A DNA stretch of 64,000 nt from contig CAKZLU010000012.1 of the NCBI GenBank assembly GCA_937127245.1, positions 1 through 64,000 on the forward strand, written 5' to 3'. The notes beneath the pieces are model-generated. The model was given only the letters and a program-made list of their open reading frames with translations. It was not told the DNA's origin and did not search any database. Numbering within the stretch: the first letter of the stretch is position 1; every line of letters starts with the position of its first letter. The translations under genes and the position numbers were made by a program. Source of the stretch: an uncultured Actinomycetes bacterium. Its GTDB lineage: Bacteria; Actinomycetota; Geothermincolia; Fen-727; JACVIW01. Of the stretch, positions 35,397 to 43,038 are shown piece after piece.

Positions 35397-36182
35397 ATGT
35401 ATGGAAAAGCTTTAGAAAGTGAAGATCCGTATGAGAACCTGCGGGGCGCGGAATTTTGCCGGTCGGAAGACGTCCGCCCCAGGGTTGTAAGAAACGGAAA
35501 TTGGACACCCAGGATATCTCAAAAGCAAAAGGGGGGCGATGACGACCCGTTGGGCGAAGACAAAGGTGGCGGCTTTTTTATTAGTTTTGAGGGCTGTGAA
35601 GGATCTGGAAAAACGACGCAAGCGGAGATGCTTCGTTCCTACTTCGAGGAAAAGGGTGTCGATGTCATCTTGACTCGCGAGCCGGGCGGTACGAGGACAG
35701 GTAATCTGATTCGACAAATACTGCTTGATCCTGAGCTCGAAGAACTCACTCCTATAACCGAAGCGCTGCTTTTCGCAGCGAATAGGGCGCAAGTGGTCAT
35801 AGAAGTGATCAAGCCTGCTCTTGATCAGGGTATAGTTGTGATATCAGACAGGTTCACCGACAGTTCGCTTGCCTATCAGGGAGTGGGCAGGGGGCTTGGA
35901 CTTGAAGCAGTCAAGAACCTGAATGAATGGGCTACGGGGGGACTTGAACCAAATGTGACTTTTTATCTTGACATATCGTATGAGGATTCTTTGAGTCGCC
36001 GCAATGCGGAGATTGCTGACCGCATCGAAATGGAGCCAAAAATATTCCATGAGAATGTCAGGCAGGCTTACGCGATGCTCGCGCGGATTTACCCGGCTAG
36101 AATCGTCACGTTGGACGCGCGGAGCTCACCAGAGGATATCCATTCCCGCGTAGTCAGTGAAATCAGGAAACGGATGCTTTAA
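35397..36182 (+). CDS. tmk: Thymidylate kinase with N-terminal extension
   Basis: Phosphorylates dTMP to dTDP. P-loop FEGCEGSGKTTQ begins near residue 65; TREPGGTRTG, ISDRFTDSSLAYQG and the C-terminal RIYPARIVTLDA follow. The first about 58 residues are hydrophilic, unrelated to the kinase fold; kinases normally start just before the P-loop. ATG 35397 has a strong GAGGGGG (7-9 bases), so the extension seems real; TTG near 35550 is the only other start close to the fold. Heads a tmk-holB-ricT run as in Firmicutes. Confidence 0.92.
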   Translation: MYGKALESEDPYENLRGAEFCRSEDVRPRVVRNGNWTPRISQKQKGGDDDPLGEDKGGGFFISFEGCEGSGKTTQAEMLRSYFEEKGVDVILTREPGGTRTGNLIRQILLDPELEELTPITEALLFAANRAQVVIEVIKPALDQGIVVISDRFTDSSLAYQGVGRGLGLEAVKNLNEWATGGLEPNVTFYLDISYEDSLSRRNAEIADRIEMEPKIFHENVRQAYAMLARIYPARIVTLDARSSPEDIHSRVVSEIRKRML

Positions 36183-36183
36183 G

Positions 36184-37323
36184 ATGCCTGCTTTTCAAGA
36201 AAATAGCGTTCTTGAAAGCATAATAGGGAACGAGAACGTCATGGGCTATCTTCTCGAATCCATTAAGCGGGACAGAATTGCTAAAGCGTATCTCTTCTAC
36301 GGCCCTCCCTCCGTGGGGAAGTTCAAGACGGCAATCGCTTTTGTGGCGGCGGTGCTCTGCGGGGAGGGAGGTTGCGGAAAGTGCAACACCTGCCGTAGGG
36401 TCTTGGAGTTGAAGCATCCTGACGTGCTTGTTGTAGAAGGGAGAGGGAAGAATATACCAGTTGAGGTGATAAGAGAGATACGGCTTTCCGCATATCTAAA
36501 GCCCGTGGAAGGGAAATACCGTTTTTTTATTATCCGGGATGCAGAGATGCTGTGGGAGGAGGGAGCCTCCACACTCTTAAAGCTCCTGGAAGAGCCCCCT
36601 CAAGGCTCCATTTTCATCCTAATCTCAGCAAGCATCGCTTCAGTGATGCCAACACTTATATCAAGGTGCGAGAAGGTCCGATTCACCCCCGTGCCAAGAG
36701 AGAAAATCGCCGAGATGCTTGTCAAAAGGGGCATCGATTTCAACAAAGCCGATTTAATAGCCCGTGTTACGGGAGGGCTTCCGGGGAACGCCATTAAGCT
36801 TGCCGACGAACCGTGGCGCATGGAGAGACGGGATACTGTGTTGAGGGTCGCAAGAGCGCTGAAGCATGCCGATCTTGCTACTATTTTGGACATGGCAGAG
36901 GAACTATATGCGGAAATAAGGGCGCCTATTGAAGAGATGGCGGTAATATATAAGGAGAGGAAACAGGAACTCTCAGATTTGATGGATGAAAGCGCTTTAA
37001 AGAGGTTCGCAAAGGCGATAGATGAGGAGTATTCGCAGGAACGCTTGAGGGAGGAAATAAATGGAGTAAAGGAGGCACTCCAGATTCTTTTCAGCTGGTA
37101 TCGTGATATTCTCGTAATGAAGGAATGTAACAGCAAGGAAATGCTTGTCAACGTTGACTTCATTCAGGAGATTGAAAGCGAGTCCCGAGTTATGAAGGAA
37201 GATTGCGTGGTGAGGATAATAAGGTCGATCGATGACGCTTTCAAAGCGGTGGATCAAAACGTGCCGGCGCAGCTTGTGCTTGAAGGGGCGCTGACTGAAA
37301 TACAGGAGGCAATTCGTGCCTAA
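36184..37323 (+). CDS. holB: DNA polymerase III delta-prime subunit
   Basis: 379 residues, AAA+ clamp-loader subunit. AYLFYGPPSVGKFKTAIAF is the P-loop position but with GKFK instead of GKT/GKS, so ATP binding may be lost, as in many delta-prime proteins. The zinc module CGEGGCGKCNTCRRV follows, then KLLEEPPQGSIFIL and PTLISRCEKVRF (the SRC arginine-finger motif). ATG 36184 lies one base after the tmk stop; the 3' end overlaps ricT. Confidence 0.9.
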   Translation: MPAFQENSVLESIIGNENVMGYLLESIKRDRIAKAYLFYGPPSVGKFKTAIAFVAAVLCGEGGCGKCNTCRRVLELKHPDVLVVEGRGKNIPVEVIREIRLSAYLKPVEGKYRFFIIRDAEMLWEEGASTLLKLLEEPPQGSIFILISASIASVMPTLISRCEKVRFTPVPREKIAEMLVKRGIDFNKADLIARVTGGLPGNAIKLADEPWRMERRDTVLRVARALKHADLATILDMAEELYAEIRAPIEEMAVIYKERKQELSDLMDESALKRFAKAIDEEYSQERLREEINGVKEALQILFSWYRDILVMKECNSKEMLVNVDFIQEIESESRVMKEDCVVRIIRSIDDAFKAVDQNVPAQLVLEGALTEIQEAIRA

Positions 37324-38149
37324 GGCTGTAGGAGTTACTTTCAGACCAGGAGGAAAAATATATTATTTTGACCCGCAGGACCTGGCTTTGGTTCCGGGCG
37401 ATGAGGTCATCGTTCCCGGTCCCCGCGGTGTTGAGTACGGGAGGGTTGTGACCGCAATAAAGGAGATCAACTTAAGTGAGTCAGACGAGCCGCTCAGAAA
37501 AGTGCTCCGCAGAGCGACGACGCTGGACAGGGAACAGCTCAAGGAGAACGCTTACAAGGAAGAGGAAGCTTACCGTGTTTGCAGGAGATTAATTCAGAAG
37601 CACGGGCTACCGATGAAACTTGTGGGCATTGATTACGTTTTTGACGGGTCGTGCGTAGTTTTCTACTTCACCGCCGAGGGAAGAGTGGATTTTAGGGAGT
37701 TGGTAAAAGACCTCGCCTCTAAATTGAAAATGAGAATAGATCTCCGCCAGGTTGGCGTCAGGGACGAGGCAAAAATGGTGGGTGGTCTGGGTCCGTGCGG
37801 ACGCGACCTATGCTGCAGTCTGTTTCTTTCTGATTTTGAACCTGTTTCGATAAAGATGGCAAAAGAGCAGGACCTGCCGCTGAACCCTTCTAAAATAAGC
37901 GGAATATGCGGAAGACTCATGTGTTGCCTTAAATATGAGTTTGAGGTCTATGAAAAGTTCAACGAAATTGCGCCGCCGCTCGGGGAGGAGTTCGAGATTG
38001 ACGGTGACAAGTGGAAAGTCGTTGGTTACGATGTGCCGAAGGAGAGCGTCATACTCGAACTTGAAAGCGGAAAGAGGATAGAGAAGCCGATTGAGGAGAT
38101 ATTACGGAGGTACGGCCACAAGGCTCGGAAAGCTCGAAAGAGAAAGTAA
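37316..38149 (+). CDS. ricT: PSP1-domain protein, RicT (YaaT) family
   Basis: 277 residues. The PSP1 C-terminal domain carries GLGPCGRDLCCSLFLSDFEP and SGICGRLMCCLKYEFE, Cys residues that bind Fe-S clusters in the Bacillus RicAFT complex, which affects RNase Y-dependent processing, competence and sporulation. Neither ricA nor ricF is adjacent. GTG 37316 overlaps the holB stop by eight bases. Basic C-terminal tail. Confidence 0.9.
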   Translation: MPKAVGVTFRPGGKIYYFDPQDLALVPGDEVIVPGPRGVEYGRVVTAIKEINLSESDEPLRKVLRRATTLDREQLKENAYKEEEAYRVCRRLIQKHGLPMKLVGIDYVFDGSCVVFYFTAEGRVDFRELVKDLASKLKMRIDLRQVGVRDEAKMVGGLGPCGRDLCCSLFLSDFEPVSIKMAKEQDLPLNPSKISGICGRLMCCLKYEFEVYEKFNEIAPPLGEEFEIDGDKWKVVGYDVPKESVILELESGKRIEKPIEEILRRYGHKARKARKRK

Positions 38150-38203
38150 ATCCGCTAACATAGAAAGCGAGCATGATATCCCCTGTCGCAATCGGGCGCT
38201 TTT

Positions 38204-38214
38204 AGTGCTAAATT
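38204..38214 (+). promoter_or_regulatory. Possible extended -10 promoter of the oxidoreductase operon
   Basis: AGTGCTAAATT (TGn-TAAATT) lies 90 bases before the gamma subunit ATG in the 153-base gap after ricT. Only four of six positions match TATAAT. Confidence 0.25.
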
Positions 38215-38302
38215 ATTAACTCTGATCCTCGTGGAAGGAACGCGTGAAAACTATCCACGCTGTTCATTATGCAGGAATTCTTCAAGGAGGAATGGTTAAG
38301 AC

Positions 38303-38887
38303 ATGTTTCAAGTTCGTGCGCATGGTCTTGGAGGACAAGGTGTCGTAACGCTTGTCACCTGGGCAGCCGAAGCCGCTTATAGAGTGGGCAAACACGTTCA
38401 GGCGTTCCCGTTTTTCAGCGCGGAGCGAAGAGGAGCGCCGGTCAAAGCATATTTGCGTATGGACGATAAACCGATATCGCTGCGCAGCCAGATCAAAAAG
38501 CCTGACATACTTCTTGTCATTAGCTCAAGCGTCGTGGGGCTTGCGCTGGATGAAGGAATGGGAGAAAACACAAAGATTCTTATTAACGCCGATTTGGAGC
38601 TCGCGCAGAAGCTGGCAGAGCATTTAGTCAGGGATGTGTGCTATCTGGATGCTACCACGATAGCCCTCGAAAACGGTTTAGAGGTCGACGGAATGCCCAT
38701 GGTTAATGTTCCGCTACTCGGGGCACTCGTGAGTTTTGCCAAAATCGCTCCGTTCGAAGTGGTGATGGATGTCCTTGACATGCCGGCACGAGGGGGTAAT
38801 TATCGTTCATTTAAGAACGCTGCGAAAGCGGGATATTTCAGTGTCCGATGTACTGGTACCGAGGAGATTGCAGTAAGCGAAGGATGA
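38303..38887 (+). CDS. porG: 2-oxoacid:ferredoxin oxidoreductase (pyruvate type), gamma subunit
   Basis: 194 residues. RAHGLGGQGVVTLVTWAAEAA and FFSAERRGAPVKAYLRMDD are the gamma-domain signature (CoA-binding region of pyruvate:ferredoxin oxidoreductase). First of a gamma-delta-alpha-beta operon that oxidises a 2-oxoacid to acyl-CoA and reduces ferredoxin. AAGGAGG about 12 bases before the ATG. Confidence 0.9.
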   Translation: MFQVRAHGLGGQGVVTLVTWAAEAAYRVGKHVQAFPFFSAERRGAPVKAYLRMDDKPISLRSQIKKPDILLVISSSVVGLALDEGMGENTKILINADLELAQKLAEHLVRDVCYLDATTIALENGLEVDGMPMVNVPLLGALVSFAKIAPFEVVMDVLDMPARGGNYRSFKNAAKAGYFSVRCTGTEEIAVSEG

Positions 38888-38948
38888 ATTGACCAGATGT
38901 TTGCCTGGCTGAATCAAGATCACCAGTATTGCGGGAGGTTGACGGAAG

Positions 38949-39221
38949 TTGGCTGAAAGTATCGAGGAAATTGAGTTCATAACTTCCTTATCTCGCCCTA
39001 CTAAAGGGTGCGCGGGGGACACGGGGGAGTGGCGCGTTTTTCGCCCGGTTAAAGATGAGACGAAGTGCAATAATTGCCTGATTTGTTGGATCTACTGTCC
39101 GGAGGCGTGCATTTCGAAGTCTGACATTGAGATCGATTATCAGTACTGTAAAGGTTGCGGTATTTGCGCCGAGGAGTGCCCAACCAAGGCAATTGTGATG
39201 GTGAAGGAGGAAAAGCGTTGA
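38949..39221 (+). CDS. porD: 2-oxoacid:ferredoxin oxidoreductase, delta subunit (2[4Fe-4S])
   Basis: 90 residues with two cluster motifs, CNNCLICWIYCPEAC and CKGCGICAEECPTKA, which pass electrons to ferredoxin. TTG 38949 lies ten bases after GGGAGG. Its TGA overlaps the TTG start of the alpha gene (TTGA). Confidence 0.92.
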   Translation: MAESIEEIEFITSLSRPTKGCAGDTGEWRVFRPVKDETKCNNCLICWIYCPEACISKSDIEIDYQYCKGCGICAEECPTKAIVMVKEEKR

Positions 39222-40429
39222 GGGTATTGGAGACCGGAAATCATCTCGTTGCTCTTGCTGTAAGGGCGGCAGGTGTTGAAGTGGTACCCGCTTATCCAAT
39301 AACGCCCCAGACGCAGGTTATAGAAAAGGTGGCCGAGCTGATAGCCGGCGGCCACATGGACGCGGAGTACATTCCGGTTGAATCCGAGCACAGTGCTTGC
39401 GCGGCTCTCATAGCTGCCTCGCTTACTGGCGCGAGGGCGTTCTCGGCAACAAGTGCTCACGGGCTTGCTTACATGCATGAGATGGTCCACTTTGCGGCGG
39501 GCATAAGAGCGCCCGTGGTCATGGCGAACATAAACCGTGCGCTTGGTCCGGGATGGAATATATGGTGTGACCATCAGGACTCTATAAGCCAGCGGGACAC
39601 GGGCTGGCTGCAGATATACGTTGCAAGTCATCAGGAGGTTATTGACTCTGTTATTCAGGGTTTCAAGATAACCGAGAACTGGTCCGTGATGCTGCCTCTT
39701 ATGGTAAATCTTGACGCTTTCGTGCTCTCTCACACTTATACGGACGCCGAGGTCCCGGAGATAGAGGAGGTCAGGGAGTTCCTTCCGCCATACAAACCGA
39801 GATGGAAGCTCGATCCGCGCTTTCCGGTGACGCATGGTTCAGTCGTGTACCCTGATGATTTCAGCGAGACGAGGCAATCCATGCAGATTGGTCAGAACAA
39901 CGCTCGGAGAGTCATTAAGGAAGTCTGCAGGGACTACGCGGAAGTCTTCGGACGTTGGCACGGTGACATGGTCGAGGAATACCTTATTGATGACGCTGAA
40001 ATCGCTATTGTGGCCATGGGAACACTGGCGTCCGAGTCAAGAGTCGTTGTTGATGTTCTAAGGCAAGAAGGCTTGCGGGTTGGTCTTTTCAGAATAAGAT
40101 TTTTCAGGCCGTTCCCGATTGAGGAGATAAGGTCCCTGGGGGAGAGGGTCAAGAGCATACTGGTCATTGACAGGAATTATTCTTACGGAATGGAAGGCGC
40201 TGTTTTCACCGAACTAAAGGGAGCGCTTTACGGATTCTCTAACGTTCCGGTAAGGAATCTTATTGTTGGGCTCGGCGGTAGAGACGTGTCCTATGAGCTT
40301 ATAGCGGATATGACCAGAAAAGCGATTTCTGGAGAGCTCGGTGAGATAACATGGGGGGATTCGCGCATAACGCCTTCCCACAGAGTCACCCTTGAGTGCC
40401 TCGAAGAGTTTAAGAAATTACTTGGTTGA
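39218..40429 (+). CDS. porA: 2-oxoacid:ferredoxin oxidoreductase, alpha subunit
   Basis: 403 residues. VVPAYPITPQTQVIEKV, VESEHSACAALIAASLTGAR and the HQDSISQRDTGW stretch match pyruvate-type alpha subunits; the C-terminal transketolase-like domain has LRVGLFRIRFFRPFP. TTG 39218 (MRVLETGNH) is chosen: GGAGG is seven bases upstream and it overlaps the delta stop. Closely related enzymes use branched-chain 2-oxoacids, so pyruvate is likely but not proven. Confidence 0.91.
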   Translation: MRVLETGNHLVALAVRAAGVEVVPAYPITPQTQVIEKVAELIAGGHMDAEYIPVESEHSACAALIAASLTGARAFSATSAHGLAYMHEMVHFAAGIRAPVVMANINRALGPGWNIWCDHQDSISQRDTGWLQIYVASHQEVIDSVIQGFKITENWSVMLPLMVNLDAFVLSHTYTDAEVPEIEEVREFLPPYKPRWKLDPRFPVTHGSVVYPDDFSETRQSMQIGQNNARRVIKEVCRDYAEVFGRWHGDMVEEYLIDDAEIAIVAMGTLASESRVVVDVLRQEGLRVGLFRIRFFRPFPIEEIRSLGERVKSILVIDRNYSYGMEGAVFTELKGALYGFSNVPVRNLIVGLGGRDVSYELIADMTRKAISGELGEITWGDSRITPSHRVTLECLEEFKKLLG

Positions 40430-40459
40430 AATGCACATATAAGGAGGGAATATCGATTC

Positions 40460-41392
40460 ATGGTTACCCTGAAGAGTCTGCCCGAGGAAGAGTTGTTTCT
40501 GGCGGGAAGCACAGCCTGTCATGGATGTCCCTCGAGTCTTGCGCTTCGAATAGCTTTCAAGGCGCTGGGGTCCAACATGGTATTGATTGTCGTTGCTTCG
40601 TGCACTTCAGTTCTTCAAGGGTCTTATCCCTTGTCGGCGATTAACGTTCCTTTGCTGAACATAGCGTTCGCCGCGGGCGGCGCCGGCGCTTCAGGAGCGG
40701 TGGCTGGCTTCAAAGCGCTGAAAAAGAGGGGAGAGATTGAGGAGGAACCAACGGTTGTGATGTGGGGGGGAGATGGCGGCACGTACGACATCGGAATCCA
40801 GTCTCTTTCCGGTGCAGCCGAACGCGAAACGAATTTCATCTATTTTTGTTACAACAACGAGATGTACTCCAACACCGGCACTCAACGCAGCGGCGCCACG
40901 CCACTCGGCGCTTGGACGACCACCACCCCCGCGGGCAAACATCAGCACAGGAAGGACATTGCGCAGATAATGATTGCCCATAGGATTCCATATGTGGCTA
41001 CAGTGTCGCTTGCCTACCCGCTTGATTTTTACCAGAAGATGCAGAAGGCTAAATCAATAGTCGGCACGAAGTACATTGAACTCCTCGCTCCGTGTCCCCC
41101 GGGATGGAAATTTCCTTCCTCGAAGACCATAGAGGTAAGCAGGCTTGCCGTTCAGAGTGGGATGTGGCTGCTGTACGAACACGAGAACGGAGAAACAAGA
41201 TTTACTGCGGCCACGAAGAAAATAATTGAGGGCAAAGTGAAGAAGAGACCCGTCAAAGAATACCTCGAGATGCAGGGTCGTTTCCGGCCGGTCCTGGAGA
41301 AGCCTGAAGGCAAAGAGGCAGAGGACCTTCTCGAAAAGGAAGTCACGGAATCAATAAGAAGGCTTAAAGGTTGGGTGCCGGAATATATATAA
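40460..41392 (+). CDS. porB: 2-oxoacid:ferredoxin oxidoreductase, beta (TPP) subunit
   Basis: 310 residues. GSTACHGCPSSLALR supplies cluster cysteines; the TPP motif MWGGDGGTYDIGIQSLSGA and FCYNNEMYSNTGTQRSGATP follow, with the later APCPPGWKF cysteine. AAGGAGGG lies about 12 bases before ATG 40460. Completes the four-subunit enzyme. Confidence 0.92.
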   Translation: MVTLKSLPEEELFLAGSTACHGCPSSLALRIAFKALGSNMVLIVVASCTSVLQGSYPLSAINVPLLNIAFAAGGAGASGAVAGFKALKKRGEIEEEPTVVMWGGDGGTYDIGIQSLSGAAERETNFIYFCYNNEMYSNTGTQRSGATPLGAWTTTTPAGKHQHRKDIAQIMIAHRIPYVATVSLAYPLDFYQKMQKAKSIVGTKYIELLAPCPPGWKFPSSKTIEVSRLAVQSGMWLLYEHENGETRFTAATKKIIEGKVKKRPVKEYLEMQGRFRPVLEKPEGKEAEDLLEKEVTESIRRLKGWVPEYI

Positions 41393-41524
41393 GGAAATCC
41401 GTCGGTCTTTTAAAAGCCTTTTGAGCCTGCTTTTTCGCTTTGATTTCTCGGGTTGATGTGAAGAGTTGTAGGACGATACCCGGGCACTGTCTCTTTTGAG
41501 AAAAAGATAAGTTCGGGTCTATGC

Positions 41525-42358
41525 TCAAAGATCGATTTTCATGACCTCAAGATAACTTCGGTAGTGATGAATGGCGATTCCCGCGTAAGATGGCTCTTTC
41601 TCAAACCGAAAATCAATCTTCTCGAACTCCTTTCGGATCTGAGCGGGGCTTCTCCCGTGCAAAGAAAGGAAGCTTGGGAACAGGTCGTGCTGGGTTTCCT
41701 GTCCTACATAGACTCTCTTGCGCAGCCTGTCAGCGAGAGCGATGAATGGCTCGGATATCGAGATCGAGCCGTTGGGCCCTGACGCACAATCTCTATAGGA
41801 CATTAGCGCCACGTAATCGAGGTGTTCAAAGAGCAGCTCTCCAAGCGTTTTCATCCCCCTTTCAGACTCCAGAGATATGCGTCCGTCGGCAAACCAGAAA
41901 GGCACGGCTGCGCCGAGTTGCATAGAATCACCGATAATTTCACGTATTTTTTCAATAAGAACGAGATATTCTGCAGCAAGCTCAAGTGGGCTCAATGCCC
42001 AAAGTGAAAGCGTGTAGAATTCGGAGTCGTCGTGGATTCCGGAAAACCTGAATTCCTCATCAAAACGGGCATTGTATTTCATTATTTCCCCGGCAAGAGA
42101 CAGAGCCTCTTGGTGGTATTCTCTCATCGCCCATTTATTGTCTCCGAAAAGCGCGTGTACTTTTATTCCCTTTTCGGTAAGTTGCGAGATAAGGCGGTTT
42201 AGCGACCCCCATCTTTCTACGCAAAAGCCGTTTGAATTGTAGAAAATTTCTGTCACTGACTCTCGCAGGCAGAACATGCACAGCCGCACGATTTCTTCTT
42301 GATTTCTCTCAATAGAGTCGTCCCAAACCCATAGCGCTCTTTCTTTTTTTGCTCTCAA
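41525..42358 (-). CDS. Uncharacterised protein, possible TIM-barrel hydrolase-like fold
   Basis: 277 residues, no signal peptide. RALWVWDDSIERNQEEIV, TEIFYNSNGF, GIKVHALFGDNKWAM, FSGIHDDSEFYTLSLW, VALMSYRDCA and KRVYVGQETQHDLFPS alternate strand-helix as in glycosidase-type barrels; the acidic IHDDSE and the QETQ at strand ends could be functional, but this is a guess. I do not recognise a named family. TTG 42358 with AGGGG ten bases upstream. Convergent with porB; stands alone. Confidence 0.7.
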   Translation of the reverse strand: MRAKKERALWVWDDSIERNQEEIVRLCMFCLRESVTEIFYNSNGFCVERWGSLNRLISQLTEKGIKVHALFGDNKWAMREYHQEALSLAGEIMKYNARFDEEFRFSGIHDDSEFYTLSLWALSPLELAAEYLVLIEKIREIIGDSMQLGAAVPFWFADGRISLESERGMKTLGELLFEHLDYVALMSYRDCASGPNGSISISEPFIALADRLRKRVYVGQETQHDLFPSFLSLHGRSPAQIRKEFEKIDFRFEKEPSYAGIAIHHYRSYLEVMKIDL

Positions 42359-42620
42359 TCCGAATCACCCCTAAAACCCTGGATTCTCGAGACACTGGAA
42401 ATTTTTTCAAGTTTTATTGATCAGTATCTTGCCTCGTGCGGCTGTATTCACGTACTGAGTATTCTGCTAAAAGCATATACAACTATAAGCTTGAAAAGGT
42501 TAGGGGGACCTTTCCGTCTCATTTTTCTTGTCATAAGAAGAGGCGAATGGTGTTTTTATTACTGGGGTTCAGACATCTTTGAAGCGTTTGGTAAAAAGAG
42601 GGTTTCTGCCGTGATTTCAG
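42359..42620. other. Gap upstream of tRNA-Thr
   Basis: 262 bases with no recognisable gene. A weak inverted repeat (AAAGGT ... ACCTTT, near 42494-42512) is present; no T-run. Confidence 0.5.
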
Positions 42621-42631
42621 CGTGTTAATAT
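42621..42631 (+). promoter_or_regulatory. Extended -10 promoter candidate of tRNA-Thr
   Basis: CGTGTTAATAT (TGn-TAATAT) lies 23 bases before the mature tRNA. TTTCTG at 42603-42608 could be a weak -35 with a 17-base spacer. Confidence 0.4.
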
Positions 42632-42653
42632 CTATATGGTATTGGGATTTCAC

Positions 42654-42729
42654 GCCGGTGTAGCTCAGCTGGTAGAGCGGCTCACTCGTAATGAGCAGGT
42701 CCGGGGTTCGAGTCCCCGCGCCGGCTCCA
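42654..42729 (+). tRNA. tRNA-Thr, anticodon CGU
   Basis: Full cloverleaf: acceptor GCCGGTG pairs with CGCCGGC (one G-U), D arm GCTC/GAGC, anticodon stem GCTCA/TGAGC, anticodon CGT at 42687-42689, T arm CGGGG/CCCCG with TTCGAGT loop, discriminator T and an encoded CCA at 42727-42729. Reads ACG codons. Confidence 0.96.
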
Positions 42730-42761
42730 GGTTATGTGCTCGCTCAATAACCTTTACGTTT
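42729..42761 (+). terminator. Possible terminator after tRNA-Thr
   Basis: AGGTTAT (42729-42735) pairs with ATAACCT (42747-42753) around an 11-base loop, followed by TTACGTTT. The 7-bp stem is AT-rich and the T-run is broken, so it would be weak. Confidence 0.35.
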
Positions 42762-43017
42762 CACGCATGCGTGTTTTAAGCGCACCTGTTAGTCAAGCGA
42801 TGGCCAGAACCACTGGATGTTCTCATATCAAGCAGAATCCGCCTTGTTCAGGTTAAAAGAGAGTCGTTTTTTGCCGAATGAATTAAAGGACTGGCAAGTA
42901 TCCTGACAACATAAAGAAGAGGGCCTGTGGTTTGGAGCGTTTCCTGCCGGGCGGTTTCGCGTGCCTTAATGCATGCGCTCGTTTTGGCGGCATAACGGCG
43001 AGGGTTTAAGAACATGA
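42762..43017. other. Leader gap before the histidine kinase gene
   Basis: About 255 bases after the tRNA. No open frame with a ribosome binding site on either strand that resembles a known protein; no repeat or clear promoter noted. Confidence 0.45.
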
Positions 43018-43038
43018 TTGGGGAGAAAAGACCAAGAA

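Noticed and set aside
39140-39835. 231-codon minus-strand frame opposite the oxidoreductase alpha subunit
   Set aside because: Antisense to a well-conserved gene with no independent support.
41440-41524. TCTC-TTTT-GAGA stem near the convergent ends of porB and the 41525 gene
   Set aside because: Only 4 bp, followed by A rather than T on + and lacking a T-run on the correct side for the minus strand.
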